DNA of 64,000 nt, from positions 992,001-1,056,000 of the forward strand of contig NZ_FOIP01000001.1 in the NCBI RefSeq assembly GCF_900105215.1, written 5' to 3'. This DNA is from Lacrimispora sphenoides. GTDB lineage: Bacteria > Bacillota > Clostridia > Lachnospirales > Lachnospiraceae. Of the stretch, positions 15,901 to 25,775 are shown piece after piece. Made by a program: the position numbers and the translations under genes. Below the pieces are notes generated by a model. That model saw only the letters and a list, made by a program, of their open reading frames with translations, was not told where the DNA came from and searched no databases. Numbering within the stretch: position 1 is the stretch's first letter; the number at the start of each line of letters is the position of its first letter.

Positions 15901-17960
15901 TATGATATGTCTCCCTTCTCTAACATCTCTTTAATAACCGCTTTTACGCGGATTTTGGCTTCTTCAATGCTGGCTCCTGCAAGCTGTGCGCCTGCGATGG
16001 TACGGTGTCCGCCGCCGCCCAGTTTTTCCATCATGACCTGTACATTGACTTCATCAATGGAACGGGCGCTTATATACACCGCATGATTATAATCCGTCAT
16101 TACAATGGAGGCCTTGATCCCGGCTATGTCAAGCAGCTCATTGGCTGCCTGAGCTCCCACAACCGTAGGGCTTCCGATTCCTTCCGAGGAACATACGCTG
16201 ATGGCAAAGCAGCCTTCGAAAATCTCTGCCTCCCGGACAGCCTCTGCCTTTGCCTTGTAATCTTCCAGGTCATCGCGGAACATCTTCCGCACACGGACCA
16301 CATCCGCGCCGTTTCTTCTTAAGAAAGCTGCTGCTTCAAAGGTCCTTACCCCCGTCTGATTGGTAAAATTATTGGTATCAATGACGATTCCTGCATACAG
16401 GGCATCTGCTTCCGCCGATTTGATCTTAATTCCGTCTGCAATGTATTGCAGCACCTCCGCTACCATCTCACAGGAGGAGGAAGCATACGGCTCTACATAG
16501 GACAGGACTGCATTGTCAATGATCTCACTGCTCTGCCTGTGATGGTCCAGGACCACGATAGTCTTTACAAGACGCAAAAGCTCCGGGGCATCGGTGATAC
16601 TGGGACGGTTTACATCCACCACCACCAAAAGAGTATTGCCATCTACAAGCTCTGCTGCCTTGGATCCGGTCAGGAACAAATCCTCCGGGTAATCGGGATT
16701 CCCCACAAAACGATCAAGAATCGGGCGTACCGAGGTCGTCACTTCATTAATAATGATATGGGCCTTCTTATCCATGGCCGTGGCAATGCGGTATATTCCG
16801 ACTGCAGCGCCAAAGGCATCAATATCCGTTAAACGGTGCCCCATAATAAGCAGCCGGTCCTTTGTTTCCATCAGCTCTCTGAGAGCGTGAGCCTTTACAC
16901 GGGCCTTTACGCGGGTAGTCTTCTCTACCTGCTGGGCCTTGCCTCCAAAATACTGGATCCGTTCGCCATCTTTTATCACCGCCTGGTCACCGCCCCGTCC
17001 AAGGGCCATATCAATAGCGATTCTTGCGAACTCGTAATTTCTGGAATAGCTATCCCCGTTCATACCAAGGCCAATGCTCAAGGTCACGGCCATCTCATTG
17101 CCGATATTGACGGTTTTCACTTCCTCCAGAATGGAAAAACGGTTTTCTTTCAGCTCAGTAATATAGGACTGTTTTATGGAAATAAAATATTTATCTTTCT
17201 CCAGCTTCTTAACGATTCCGTTCATATTGGAAATGTACTTAGTGATCTTCCGGTCAATGAGGGCAGTAAGCAGAGAACGGCGTACTTCTTCCACACTCTC
17301 TAACGCCTCATCATAATTATCCAGATAAATAAGACCGGCCACCATTTTCTGATCATCTACCATCTGTTTATAGGAGAGAATCTCCGTTTCATCAAAAAGA
17401 TAGACTGCCACGAGCATCTGTCCGGCAGCCTCCACTCCAACGGTTGAAATAATCGCTTCCGGTGAATCTTTCATAAAGACAGGTTTTAAGCGGATCTGGT
17501 ATTTCCTTTCATTGCGTGCGGCATGCAAAACGGCCATTCCATCGTTAAGCTTTAACACTTCCTTCGTAATCTCCGGAAAAATAGTCATGAGGTTCTTTTT
17601 TGTGACTTTTAGAGGCTTTTCTTCCCCCAGCACCTCTGAAAACGCTGTATTCCCCCAGAGAATCCTTCCGTCTACATCCGCCATTGCATACGGAAGTTCC
17701 AGATCAGTAAGAAGCTGCTTCTGCATCCAAGAATATTCCGCAGAAAATTCCACAAGGCCGCTCATCAGAAGTCTCCTTCTGTAAGTATAAAGCCAGACTG
17801 CTATACCAACATACAAAAGCGTAAAAACTGCCATTATAATGCCCGCCTTTGTACTGGCAGCGCCGATCACCGTATTGGCGGCGATCAACAGTGCGCTTAA
17901 ATAAAGAGGCCACTGCATATACGTCCTTAGCTGTCCCTTTATTTTGAACTTTTCTTTCAT
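15900..17960 (-). CDS. gdpP: Cyclic-di-AMP phosphodiesterase GdpP (DHH family)
   Basis: Membrane-bound enzyme that hydrolyses c-di-AMP to pApA, 686 residues. Two N-terminal membrane helices (about 15-62) are followed by a PAS-like domain and a degenerate GGDEF domain ([13 protein letters not shown]). The C-terminal DHH/DHHA1 domain carries [27 protein letters not shown] and [12 protein letters not shown]. All the metal-binding motifs are intact, so it should be active. It affects wall stress and potassium homeostasis in related bacteria (family knowledge). AAGGAG precedes the ATG. Confidence 0.95.
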   Translation of the reverse strand: MKEKFKIKGQLRTYMQWPLYLSALLIAANTVIGAASTKAGIIMAVFTLLYVGIAVWLYTYRRRLLMSGLVEFSAEYSWMQKQLLTDLELPYAMADVDGRILWGNTAFSEVLGEEKPLKVTKKNLMTIFPEITKEVLKLNDGMAVLHAARNERKYQIRLKPVFMKDSPEAIISTVGVEAAGQMLVAVYLFDETEILSYKQMVDDQKMVAGLIYLDNYDEALESVEEVRRSLLTALIDRKITKYISNMNGIVKKLEKDKYFISIKQSYITELKENRFSILEEVKTVNIGNEMAVTLSIGLGMNGDSYSRNYEFARIAIDMALGRGGDQAVIKDGERIQYFGGKAQQVEKTTRVKARVKAHALRELMETKDRLLIMGHRLTDIDAFGAAVGIYRIATAMDKKAHIIINEVTTSVRPILDRFVGNPDYPEDLFLTGSKAAELVDGNTLLVVVDVNRPSITDAPELLRLVKTIVVLDHHRQSSEIIDNAVLSYVEPYASSSCEMVAEVLQYIADGIKIKSAEADALYAGIVIDTNNFTNQTGVRTFEAAAFLRRNGADVVRVRKMFRDDLEDYKAKAEAVREAEIFEGCFAISVCSSEGIGSPTVVGAQAANELLDIAGIKASIVMTDYNHAVYISARSIDEVNVQVMMEKLGGGGHRTIAGAQLAGASIEEAKIRVKAVIKEMLEKGDIS

Positions 17961-18093
17961 ATCTTTCTCCTTATGGAAAAAAGGGTTCTCTTTTTCACTG
18001 TCTTAACATTATATCATAGTCATCTGGGTTCGTCCATTAAATTACAAAAAGTAAGGAAATACAAGGCTTTCCGTAGATTTGAAATGATTTTTT

Positions 18094-18132
18094 AAGGGTT
18101 TTTGCGTTACAGAAAACGCAAAAACCCCTTTT
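18094..18132. terminator. Hairpin downstream of the response regulator gene
   Basis: AGGGTTTTTGCGTT and AACGCAAAAACCCCT pair across a short loop. On the minus strand it lacks a clear T run after the stem, so it may be a weak terminator of the upstream response regulator gene or an RNA-stabilising hairpin. Confidence 0.5.
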
Positions 18133-18208
18133 GACTGTTTAACCATTATATCCAGACTTATCCTGCCATGTGAAGGCAAAAATCACAGCCTGCTATGTTC
18201 TACGTACT

Positions 18209-18586
18209 TTATACGACTACTCTTTTATTCATTTTATATTGATCAATCATTTTAATAATCTGCGTTTTTGTATAAGGCTTTATAATAAAGCCAAAAGCAC
18301 GTATCTTCCAGGCTTCCAGCGAAAAGCCGGGAATGCCGGAAAGAAGCACTACCTCCGGTGGGTCCGGAAGTTCATACAGCTTAGCTGCGAGAGTAATTCC
18401 GCTGATGTCCGGCATGACCACATCCGAAAACACCATATCTATCGGATTTTCTCTCACATATTGCATGGCTGTAATGGCTTCATTGAAGCTTCCGCACAGC
18501 TCAATTCCGTCTATTTCTTTTAAAATACGAGTCAGTTTGATTAATAATTCCTCTGAGTTATCCACTACTACAACTCTGATGTTCAT
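18209..18586 (-). CDS. Single-domain response regulator (CheY-like)
   Basis: A 125-residue receiver domain with no output domain. The phosphorylation site is D55 in DMVFSDVVMPD, the acidic pocket is D9 with N10 in place of the second acid, and the conserved lysine is K103 in IIKPYTK. No kinase gene is adjacent, so its partner is unknown. It could act in a phosphorelay or by protein binding. It stands alone between gdpP and glnK. Confidence 0.88.
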   Translation of the reverse strand: MNIRVVVVDNSEELLIKLTRILKEIDGIELCGSFNEAITAMQYVRENPIDMVFSDVVMPDISGITLAAKLYELPDPPEVVLLSGIPGFSLEAWKIRAFGFIIKPYTKTQIIKMIDQYKMNKRVVV

Positions 18587-18801
18587 AATTCCTCCATGGT
18601 TTTATCTCTTTTTCATTGAATGTAATTATACTATTATACTTAAAAATGAATATTCTTTCAACGGGGACAATATAAATTATGACCTTTGCGTTGGTTTTTG
18701 ATACCTTGACAAGGCTTTTCGACATGAGTAAATGTATATTTTGGCAAAATAACTGCCCTGCCTCTCATTTATCAGAAGCAAGGCAGATAGAAGGATCTTC
18801 C

Positions 18802-19143
18802 TTATTTGACCGCGTCAACTCCTCTCTCTCCGGTGCGGATTCTGATGGCATCTTGTACATCGGAAATAAATATTTTCCCATCGCCAAATTCTCCGGTATA
18901 AGCCCTGTCTGCGATACAGGCGACAACAGCCTCCGCCTGTTCATCCGGCACTACCGTCTCGATTTTGATTTTTGTGAGAAAGTTGTAATCCACTTCAACG
19001 CCCCGGACAAACTCCATCCAGCCCTTCTGGTTTCCGAAGCCCATGACCTGCATGACACTTAAGCCATTTAAGTTCAGCTTATCTATGACTTCCTTAATTT
19101 CCTCCAGTTTCTCCGGACGGATATATGCTTCTATTTTTTTCAT
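18802..19143 (-). CDS. glnK: P-II family nitrogen regulatory protein
   Basis: Trimeric signal protein that senses 2-oxoglutarate and ATP/ADP and plugs the ammonium channel when nitrogen is plentiful. It is 113 residues long. MKKIEAYIRPEKLEEI and TGEFGDGKIFISDV are standard P-II segments. The start at 19143 has AGGAGG upstream; a longer in-frame start at 19266 would add 41 residues overlapping amt. In the T-loop (FGNQKGWMEFVRGVEVDYNF) the usual uridylylated Tyr51 is Val. Control by uridylylation is therefore unlikely, and regulation would be by ligand binding alone. It lies 19 bases after amt. Confidence 0.93.
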   Translation of the reverse strand: MKKIEAYIRPEKLEEIKEVIDKLNLNGLSVMQVMGFGNQKGWMEFVRGVEVDYNFLTKIKIETVVPDEQAEAVVACIADRAYTGEFGDGKIFISDVQDAIRIRTGERGVDAVK

Positions 19144-19162
19144 ATGGCGGCCCTCCTTTCTC

Positions 19163-20398
19163 TTAATCCATTCCGTTAAATGCGGGATAAGCGTTTTCTC
19201 CATGCTCCGAGATATCAAGTCCGAGAGCTTCCTCTTTCTTTGAAACCTTAATCCCTTTCGCAACAAGTGAAGTGATCCTCGCAGCGATCAGAGTTCCTAT
19301 GACGGCAATCACAATGGTGATCCCAATGGCCGCCAACTGGCGGAGGAAAAGAGCGGCTTCACCAAATGCAAGGCCGTTCCAGGCCGCCGCCGGATTAATG
19401 CTGGTTTTCCCAAATATTCCGGTGGCAATCCCGCCCCAGATACCACCGATCCCGTGACATCCGAATACATCTAAGGCATCATCATAGCCAAATCTGCACT
19501 TCACATAATCGATAAAAAAATAACAAATAGGGCTGACAAGTCCTCCGATCAAGATTGCCGCCCAGACCGGTACAAAGCCGGCGCCGGGAGTTATGGCCAC
19601 CAGGCCGATGACCAGACCGGTGGAAGCACCCACAAGGGTTGGCTTTCCGTTCTTTATAACCTCCACCAGTACCCAGGAAAGGAGGGCAGAGGCCGCTGCA
19701 GTGTTGGTCGTCATAAATGCGTGGGCAGCCAGCTCATTTGCCTCCAGGGCACTGCCTCCGTTAAAACCAAACCAGCCAAACCAGAGCAGGGAAGCACCCA
19801 GAAAAACGAAGGGGATATTGTGAGGATGGTATGGCGCTTTTCCTAAGTTCTTTCGTTTTCCAAGGAGAATGGAAAGTACCAGCGCACTGACGCCGGAGCT
19901 GATATGTACTACATTTCCTCCTGCAAAATCAACAGAACCGATCTGGAATAAATAGCCTCCTCCCCATACCATATGAGCCAGGGGATAATAAACGATCAAT
20001 GACCAAAGCACCATAAAAAGAACGAGGGAAGCAAACTTCATCCGCTCCGCAATGGCTCCCGTGATCAACGCCGGGGCGATGATGGCAAACATCATCTGAA
20101 ATATGGCAAAGGCCAAGGTGTTGGGATAAGGCAGAGTTGTGTCCGTAAAGGTGTTGAAATTGAGGCCGGCCCATCTTAAATCACCGATGACTCCTCCTAG
20201 GTCACCGCTGAAAGACAGGGAAAAACCGACCAAAACCCACATAACAGATCCGACTCCCATGATGATGGCTGATGACATCATCATATTAATAACATTTTTG
20301 CGTTTTACCAGACCTCCGTAAAAAAATGCCAGCCCCGGCGTCATAATAAAAACCAGGGCCGAGCTGATCAAAAGCCAGGCCAAATCTCCATGATCCAT
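19163..20398 (-). CDS. amt: Ammonium transporter
   Basis: Channel for ammonium uptake, 411 residues, with about eleven membrane helices starting at GDLAWLLISSALVFIMTPGLAFFYGGLV, the typical Amt N-terminus. DVFGCHGIGGIWGG is a conserved pore-region motif. I chose ATG 20398, with AAAGGAGGAGC upstream. A longer frame to 20461 would run through a terminator-like hairpin in the leader. The operon with glnK is the classical pairing. Confidence 0.95.
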   Translation of the reverse strand: MDHGDLAWLLISSALVFIMTPGLAFFYGGLVKRKNVINMMMSSAIIMGVGSVMWVLVGFSLSFSGDLGGVIGDLRWAGLNFNTFTDTTLPYPNTLAFAIFQMMFAIIAPALITGAIAERMKFASLVLFMVLWSLIVYYPLAHMVWGGGYLFQIGSVDFAGGNVVHISSGVSALVLSILLGKRKNLGKAPYHPHNIPFVFLGASLLWFGWFGFNGGSALEANELAAHAFMTTNTAAASALLSWVLVEVIKNGKPTLVGASTGLVIGLVAITPGAGFVPVWAAILIGGLVSPICYFFIDYVKCRFGYDDALDVFGCHGIGGIWGGIATGIFGKTSINPAAAWNGLAFGEAALFLRQLAAIGITIVIAVIGTLIAARITSLVAKGIKVSKKEEALGLDISEHGENAYPAFNGMD

Positions 20399-20423
20399 AA
20401 TTGCAGCTCCTCCTTTTAGATTC

Positions 20424-20473
20424 AAAAAAATGAAGCCATAACTCGTTGTGCCAATGCACAATGTTATGGCTTC
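20424..20473 (-). promoter_or_regulatory. Attenuator-type hairpin in the amt leader
   Basis: On the minus strand GAAGCCATAAC pairs with GTTATGGCTTC, enclosing a second TTGTGC/GCACAA stem, followed by ATTTTTTTG. It has all the marks of an intrinsic terminator, yet it lies between a promoter-like sequence and the amt ribosome binding site, so transcription must pass it to reach amt. Regulation by antitermination is the natural reading. Confidence 0.7.
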
Positions 20474-20511
20474 GTTGCCTTGAAGTTTTCTGCCGTCTCC
20501 GGTATAGGGCT

Positions 20512-20540
20512 AGACTAAAGCAAGAGCAGTTCTTTGTCAA
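20512..20540 (-). promoter_or_regulatory. Possible promoter of amt-glnK
   Basis: On the minus strand TTGACA (20535-20540), a 17-base spacer and a moderate -10 TAGTCT (20512-20517). This places the transcription start about 110 bases before amt, upstream of the attenuator hairpin. Confidence 0.45.
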
Positions 20541-20646
20541 GAAATTTCCGAAGAACGGCCGGATAAACTTATTTTTTAAATTTACTGGTTTAAAAAATGA
20601 ATTTAATTCTTTCATTTTCATTGATTTTAAGGACCTGGGATTGCTA

Positions 20647-22164
20647 TTATAGCAGAACCAGTCCGCCGTTATTAACAATCTCCACCACAGAATGCTTACG
20701 CAAATACTCAAGAGCCATCTGCGGAACCTCTGTTCCAATGCGTTTTATAACCCGGCATTCCCTGTATACCTCATAACCTCCCGTACCGCTGGCCCGGTAA
20801 TCGCTCATGCAAAGGCTTAAGGTGCGGCCTGCAAGAGGTCCTCCTTTATACAGGATCTTCTTCACCCGGTTTCCCACTGACTCTTTTAAGTCTAATTCAA
20901 AGGTGATCCCAGAAAAATAATCATAATTATAATGCTCCACTTTAGGCTTTAAGAACACGTCTGATATCTCAATATTCCCATCTTTTAAAGTAAAATATTC
21001 AGCGCAGCGCTCCAACGCCTTTTTAAGAAACTCTTCCTTTACCTCAAGGACCACAAGGGTATTGGAAAACGGATAAACCCGCACCAGATCCCGCATCGTC
21101 ACATGATCCGGCAGGCTGATGGGCGAATTTCCCAGGCCAACGCAGGAGATATCCGCTCCCGTATAGCTAAGCTGGACATGATTAAAAAAATCTGCGATGG
21201 GCGACCCATAGAGGGCCATATCAAGCTTGCTCTTTTCCGGAACCGGCTCCTTTAAGCGTCCGATGTCCACATCCAGCCATTCCTGTACCGCTTCCTCCAG
21301 AGGAAGCAGAGACTCGTAAGGCTCTTTCCCATGAACCTCCCCGGCAGGGCATATGGAAGATTTCACCGAAACCTTCCCGTTATCAAGCCTGATATCCAGG
21401 CAGGCATACTGTGCGGCATTAGGAGCCAGCTGCAGGGTATGGGTTCCGAATAGATCTCTTCCAGGAACTGACATGTGCTGGTGGGCAGTCAAAAGGATGT
21501 CGTAATCCAGCTCCTTTAATATGCGGCAGCCCACATTTTCTCCTGATGTACTTAAAACCATTCCATTGTCAAGATCACATTCATAGCCGCCGTGATAGAT
21601 GCAAACGGTGACATCTGCCTGGCTTTTTAAATTTTGCAGCTCTTTTGCCGCCGCTTCAAACGCGTCCGTAATGTGGATCTTCTCTAAATGCTCCGGCTGC
21701 TCCCACACGTTAACATAATCCGTCACAACACCGGTCACTCCCAGGCGAAGCCCGTTTTCCAGCGTAAAGATATGGCTCCTCGTTATCTGTGCCTTTCCTT
21801 CTAAGTCTCTGGCATTGGCACAGAGACAGATTCCTTTAAGTGCCCGAACGTATTCAGAAAGACACTCATAGCCAAAATTAAAATCATGGTTTCCCGGAAC
21901 AACGGCATCGTAACCTGCCTCATTGTATACCCTTGCTATTGGGTTTATTCCAGGGACAGCTTCCTTCCGGGAAGTGATATAAGTGGCAAAGGGCGCCCCC
22001 TGCAGTGTATCCCCTCCGTCAAATACAAGAGTATTTCCATCTTTTTGAAAGTTGGAGATACAGTTTAAAAGTCCCATGGGCCGTTCTTCTCTGTCCCCGT
22101 AAGAGGTTGGGAACAGGTATCCGTGCACATCCGAGGTGTAATAAATTCTTGCCTGTTTCTCCAA
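20647..22164 (-). CDS. Bifunctional metallophosphatase/5'-nucleotidase
   Basis: UshA/YfkN-type enzyme that removes phosphate from nucleotides or similar esters, 505 residues. The metallophosphatase motifs are YTSDVHGYL, DGGDTLQG and GNHDF, and the C-terminal 5'-nucleotidase domain follows (about 300-500). No signal peptide or cell-wall anchor is visible, so it should be cytoplasmic, unlike most of the family. The start is TTG at 22164, right after GGGGGTGATCAG, which also contains the stop of the upstream permease gene. It is the last gene of a phosphonate-type transport operon and may release phosphate from an imported organophosphorus compound. Confidence 0.88.
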   Translation of the reverse strand: MEKQARIYYTSDVHGYLFPTSYGDREERPMGLLNCISNFQKDGNTLVFDGGDTLQGAPFATYITSRKEAVPGINPIARVYNEAGYDAVVPGNHDFNFGYECLSEYVRALKGICLCANARDLEGKAQITRSHIFTLENGLRLGVTGVVTDYVNVWEQPEHLEKIHITDAFEAAAKELQNLKSQADVTVCIYHGGYECDLDNGMVLSTSGENVGCRILKELDYDILLTAHQHMSVPGRDLFGTHTLQLAPNAAQYACLDIRLDNGKVSVKSSICPAGEVHGKEPYESLLPLEEAVQEWLDVDIGRLKEPVPEKSKLDMALYGSPIADFFNHVQLSYTGADISCVGLGNSPISLPDHVTMRDLVRVYPFSNTLVVLEVKEEFLKKALERCAEYFTLKDGNIEISDVFLKPKVEHYNYDYFSGITFELDLKESVGNRVKKILYKGGPLAGRTLSLCMSDYRASGTGGYEVYRECRVIKRIGTEVPQMALEYLRKHSVVEIVNNGGLVLL

Positions 22165-22168
22165 CTGA

Positions 22169-22978
22169 TCACCCCCTGGCCAGCTTCACGCGTATTTTGG
22201 TGGATATGTATTCCACGATAAGAACTAAAACCACAAGGCCGACCAGAATAGCTCCCGCCTCATTCCACCGGTAGGCATTCATGGCAAAGATCAGGGGTGC
22301 ACCTATTCCTCCGGCTCCCACCAGTCCCAGAACCGTTGCATCCCTTAAGTTAATATCAAACCGGTAGATTACCGTAGACGCAAAGTTTGGAATCAGCTGG
22401 GGCAGGATTCCATACCGGATTTTTTGGAACGTATTGCAGCCGCAGGCATCTAAGGATTCCAGAATCCTGGTGTCCAGATCCTCAATGGCTTCAATATACA
22501 TTTTGGATACCATACCGATGGAGCAGACGGACATGGTTAAAAGTCCGGTAAATGCACCGGGTCCGCTGACGCGGATGAACATAAGGCCATATACAAAGGC
22601 CGGAATGGTCCTTACCGCCATAATCACCAATCGGCTCAAATAGGCTATGGGGGCCGGCATCAAATTGGAAGCGGATAAAAAGGATAATGGAATGGCAAGA
22701 AATGCCCCCACAATGGTTCCTAAAAATGCAATGCAGACCGTTTCCAAAAGAAGATATGGAACTCCCTGTACGGTCAGATTAAACAGCAGTTTCCTATCCG
22801 GGTGAATAATCCCGTTTAAGATATTTCCAGCTATCTTAAGTCCTCCAAGTCCGCTTCCTGAAAAATCCACGGCAGAACCGGACCATAGAATGAGGGCCAG
22901 GACAATCACGGACACGGTTATCCGGTATACTGTGTTTCTTGGGCGTTCTTCATATGCTTTTTCAATCTGTTTATTCAT
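22169..22978 (-). CDS. phnE: Phosphonate-type ABC transporter permease (second PhnE)
   Basis: Membrane permease of 269 residues with about six helices. The conserved permease loop is ESLDACGCNTFQKIRYGILPQL. AGGAGGG precedes the ATG. It lies 12 bases after the other PhnE and is followed by the nucleotidase. The pair probably forms a heterodimer. Substrate class (phosphonate, phosphite or phosphate ester) is by family only. Confidence 0.9.
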   Translation of the reverse strand: MNKQIEKAYEERPRNTVYRITVSVIVLALILWSGSAVDFSGSGLGGLKIAGNILNGIIHPDRKLLFNLTVQGVPYLLLETVCIAFLGTIVGAFLAIPLSFLSASNLMPAPIAYLSRLVIMAVRTIPAFVYGLMFIRVSGPGAFTGLLTMSVCSIGMVSKMYIEAIEDLDTRILESLDACGCNTFQKIRYGILPQLIPNFASTVIYRFDINLRDATVLGLVGAGGIGAPLIFAMNAYRWNEAGAILVGLVVLVLIVEYISTKIRVKLARG

Positions 22979-22990
22979 CAGTCGGCCCTC

Positions 22991-23812
22991 CTACACCAGT
23001 TTCCGGCGGCAGTAACGGCTCACCGACTCAATTAAAAATACGGCAACAAACAGCATGATAAGAATTATGCCCACACTGGGGTATTCTCTCCAGCCTAACT
23101 TCTCATTTAAAATCAGCCCAAGGCCGCCTGCGCCCACGTAGCCTAAAATCGCTGCATAGCGGACATTTCCTTCAAAACAAAACAATCCATTGGATATATA
23201 GGAAGGAAGTACCTGGGGAATGATGGCGCTCACAAAGGCCCGGACCTTGGTGGCTCCTATGGCTTCCATAGCCTCAAAGGCTCCCATATCGGCAGTTTCG
23301 ATCTCTTCATATAAAATCTTACCCATATAGGCAAAGGTGAAAACGGTAATGGCCGTAGTTCCTGCCAGTGTGCCAAGACCGAACACATAAGTGGCGATCA
23401 GAGCGGTTACCAGAGTGGGAAGTGTCCTTACAATGCTTAAGAACAACCTCATGGCACTGACGACTGCAGCGCTTTTTATGATGTTGGTGGAAGCAGCCAT
23501 TGCAAAGGGAACGACCAGCACTGCGCCAACCACGGTTCCCAGAAGTGACATCTTAATGGTGTCAAACAAGGGCTTCCATACCTGAGAGCTATAGGAAAAT
23601 GCCGGAGGAACCATCATTCCCAATATAACAAAGAACTGGTTTCCTCTTTCCAGCAAGACCCTCATGTCAAAGCCGGTGATTTTCACGGAAAGCACGGTTA
23701 AAAATACCAGGATCAAAGCGATCAGAGGAAGCCTGGAAGCCGGCCGAAAGACGGTCTTTCCGCTGGACAATACGATTTTCCTAGGCGGAAATATCTTGTC
23801 ATATAAACTCAT
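22991..23812 (-). CDS. phnE: Phosphonate-type ABC transporter permease (first PhnE)
   Basis: A 273-residue permease with an N-terminal cytoplasmic segment and six predicted helices. The coupling loop is EAMEAIGATKVRAFVSAIIPQV. Its start overlaps the phnC stop by four bases (ATGA), a sign of coupled translation. Confidence 0.91.
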   Translation of the reverse strand: MSLYDKIFPPRKIVLSSGKTVFRPASRLPLIALILVFLTVLSVKITGFDMRVLLERGNQFFVILGMMVPPAFSYSSQVWKPLFDTIKMSLLGTVVGAVLVVPFAMAASTNIIKSAAVVSAMRLFLSIVRTLPTLVTALIATYVFGLGTLAGTTAITVFTFAYMGKILYEEIETADMGAFEAMEAIGATKVRAFVSAIIPQVLPSYISNGLFCFEGNVRYAAILGYVGAGGLGLILNEKLGWREYPSVGIILIMLFVAVFLIESVSRYCRRKLV

Positions 23813-24564
23813 CCTGCCGCCTCCTCTTCTTTTCCTTCATATATTTCATCTAAAATATCCTGGGTAACTTCGGAGGACGGGCCATCGTATACGATCTGAC
23901 CAGCCCGTATGCCAACAACGCGGCTTGCATACTGAAGTGCCAGATCCACATGATGAATGTTTAACAGGATGGTAATGTTCATTTCCTTATTGATCCTTAA
24001 AAAATCTCCCATAACCTGTTTTGCCGTAACCGGGTCAAGGGAAGCCACCGGCTCATCTGCCAGGATGATCTGGGGATTCTGAGCCAGGGTCCTTGCAAGC
24101 GCAACCCTCTGCTGCTGGCCTCCTGACAACTGATCCGCACGAACAAACGCCTTATCAAGGATTCCCACCTTGTCAAGTGCCTCTAAGGCTCCAAGCTTAT
24201 CCTCCTTTGGATAAATGCCGAACAAGGCCTTTAAAAACGGCAGTTCCGGTACCTTTGACATAAGAACATTATTAATGACCAGGGTTCTGGTCACCAGGTT
24301 AAAGGACTGGAAGATCATGCCGATTTTGCGGCGGAAGCGCCTTAACTCCTTTCCTTTTAACTGCATCACATCGGTTCCATCTACGGTCAGGCTGCCTTCC
24401 GTAATATCATGCATGCGGTTAATGGTACGGAGAAGGGTGGATTTTCCGGCACCGGAAAGGCCGATGATCGCTACAAATTCCCCCTGCTCAATCTTTAAGT
24501 TCACATCTTTTAAGGCATGAAAGCCATTGGGATACTTTTTGCCCACCTGATTAAATTCAATCAT
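23809..24564 (-). CDS. phnC: Phosphonate-type ABC transporter ATP-binding protein
   Basis: ATPase that powers the importer, 251 residues. Walker A is GLSGAGKSTLL (about 35-45), the signature is LSGGQQQR, and Walker B is QIILADEPVASLDP. The whole matches PhnC in length. It lies 83 bases after phnD across a hairpin and overlaps the following permease by four bases. Confidence 0.94.
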   Translation of the reverse strand: MIEFNQVGKKYPNGFHALKDVNLKIEQGEFVAIIGLSGAGKSTLLRTINRMHDITEGSLTVDGTDVMQLKGKELRRFRRKIGMIFQSFNLVTRTLVINNVLMSKVPELPFLKALFGIYPKEDKLGALEALDKVGILDKAFVRADQLSGGQQQRVALARTLAQNPQIILADEPVASLDPVTAKQVMGDFLRINKEMNITILLNIHHVDLALQYASRVVGIRAGQIVYDGPSSEVTQDILDEIYEGKEEEAAG

Positions 24565-24590
24565 ATTTTCCTCATTTCCCAGGATAGAGT

Positions 24591-24631
24591 GCGGAGGCGC
24601 CGCAAATGTTTTCCGTTTACGACGCCTCCGC
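24591..24631 (-). terminator. Hairpin between phnD and phnC
   Basis: GCGGAGGCG and CGCCTCCGC are perfect arms around a 23-base loop, 16 bases after the phnD stop. There is no T run, so it probably stabilises the phnD message or causes partial termination and does not end the operon. Confidence 0.6.
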
Positions 24632-24647
24632 AGCCTGTGTGTATTAT

Positions 24648-25727
24648 TTATTTCGCATTTAATTCCTTAATCATCTTCTGTGCCGCACGTTCATTGTCAT
24701 AATCAGAACTCTGTGCAGGCTTATAACCATTGTGGCTGTAGATGGCGATGACTTTCTTGCCCTCTTCCGTGTTGCCAATGTTGATAAATGCGTTCTGAAC
24801 TGCCTTTACAAACGCATCATCCATGATTTTGGAGGTCTTGCTCACGCTGACCGTATCATTGAAAATAGGAGGAGTCACACCGATTACACCTGTTTCTTCC
24901 CAGATGGAGCCGGCTCTTCCGTATTCAGATTTCCATTTCTCCTCATAATCCCTGCGGGCGTCCGCATAGGTACAGAGAACATCTACCTGTCCGGAAGCAA
25001 GTCTTGCAAATGCGCTTCCATAGGAATCAGACTGAACTGCGTGGGAAAGATTTAAAATATTCTTCTGGAAATTATCCTGAAGCCATAAGGAGGGATAAAT
25101 GTATCCTGCCGGTGAAGAGGATGACATAACGCTCCAGTTTGCTCCGTCTAAATCCTCAAAGGTCAATGCTTCGCCCTTGTTTACCTTATCTGCCAACGCT
25201 TTTCCCTTTTCTGAAGGTCCTGCAATAATAAGCGCGCGGTAGGAAGTTGCCTGATCAGTGGTTCCCTCGGTTGCCTTGCCGTCATTCCAGTCCTTTGCGG
25301 AATCGAAATTCTTGCTTAATGCATCCCTGGTGGCCGTAAGAATCACTTCTGCACCATCATCATAAAGGACATAAGTTCCTCCAGGAATCAGACCGATATC
25401 TGCAGTACCTGCGGAAAGAGCTTCTCCAACCGCTTCATAGCTGGTTCCAACCGTAATTACTACTTCACCGATATCATAGCCTTCTTTTCCCAGCTCTGAC
25501 TTCAGCATGTCTTTTAAAGGCTCTGTGGCGGTTACGATCTCCTGTGGCTCCCTGGAAGGAACAAAGTATACATTCAGTTTGTCAACCTTCTTGTTCTCAG
25601 CTTTTGCCTCCGCCTTTGTGGTTTCTCCTGCTGCGGTTGTGGCTCCTGTTTGGCTGCCGCCAGAACATCCGCCGATCATTGCTGCACAAAGTGCTGCTGC
25701 CATTAATACAGAAACTGTTTTTTTCAT
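24648..25727 (-). CDS. phnD: Phosphonate-type ABC transporter substrate-binding lipoprotein
   Basis: PhnD-family binding protein of 359 residues. The lipoprotein signal ends MIGGC, then comes a Thr/Ala/Lys-rich linker and the domain starting LNVYFVPSREPQEIV, with GTSYEAVGEALSAGTADIG and SSSPAGYIYPSLWLQ as typical PhnD segments. ATG 25727 is chosen for AAGGAGAG upstream. An in-frame ATG at 25769 would add 14 unlikely residues. It is the first transport gene after the LacI regulator. The ligand is unknown; PhnD relatives bind phosphonates, phosphite or hypophosphite. Confidence 0.92.
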   Translation of the reverse strand: MKKTVSVLMAAALCAAMIGGCSGGSQTGATTAAGETTKAEAKAENKKVDKLNVYFVPSREPQEIVTATEPLKDMLKSELGKEGYDIGEVVITVGTSYEAVGEALSAGTADIGLIPGGTYVLYDDGAEVILTATRDALSKNFDSAKDWNDGKATEGTTDQATSYRALIIAGPSEKGKALADKVNKGEALTFEDLDGANWSVMSSSSPAGYIYPSLWLQDNFQKNILNLSHAVQSDSYGSAFARLASGQVDVLCTYADARRDYEEKWKSEYGRAGSIWEETGVIGVTPPIFNDTVSVSKTSKIMDDAFVKAVQNAFINIGNTEEGKKVIAIYSHNGYKPAQSSDYDNERAAQKMIKELNAK

Positions 25728-25775
25728 ACTGCTCTCCTTTTTGTGTGATTCATCGGTTCTTGGGATCATGAGTCA

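Noticed and set aside
18758..18786. Terminator after glnK (CTGCCT/AGGCAG)
   Set aside because: The stem is only six pairs with a 17-base loop and no convincing T run.
20424..20540. ANTAR-type double hairpin in the amt leader
   Set aside because: The small stems found do not have the required hexaloops with A at position 1 and G at position 4.
20572..20597. Terminator after the 5'-nucleotidase (TTTTTTAAA/TTTAAAAAA)
   Set aside because: The stem is purely A-T and would be too weak; it is also close to the amt promoter.
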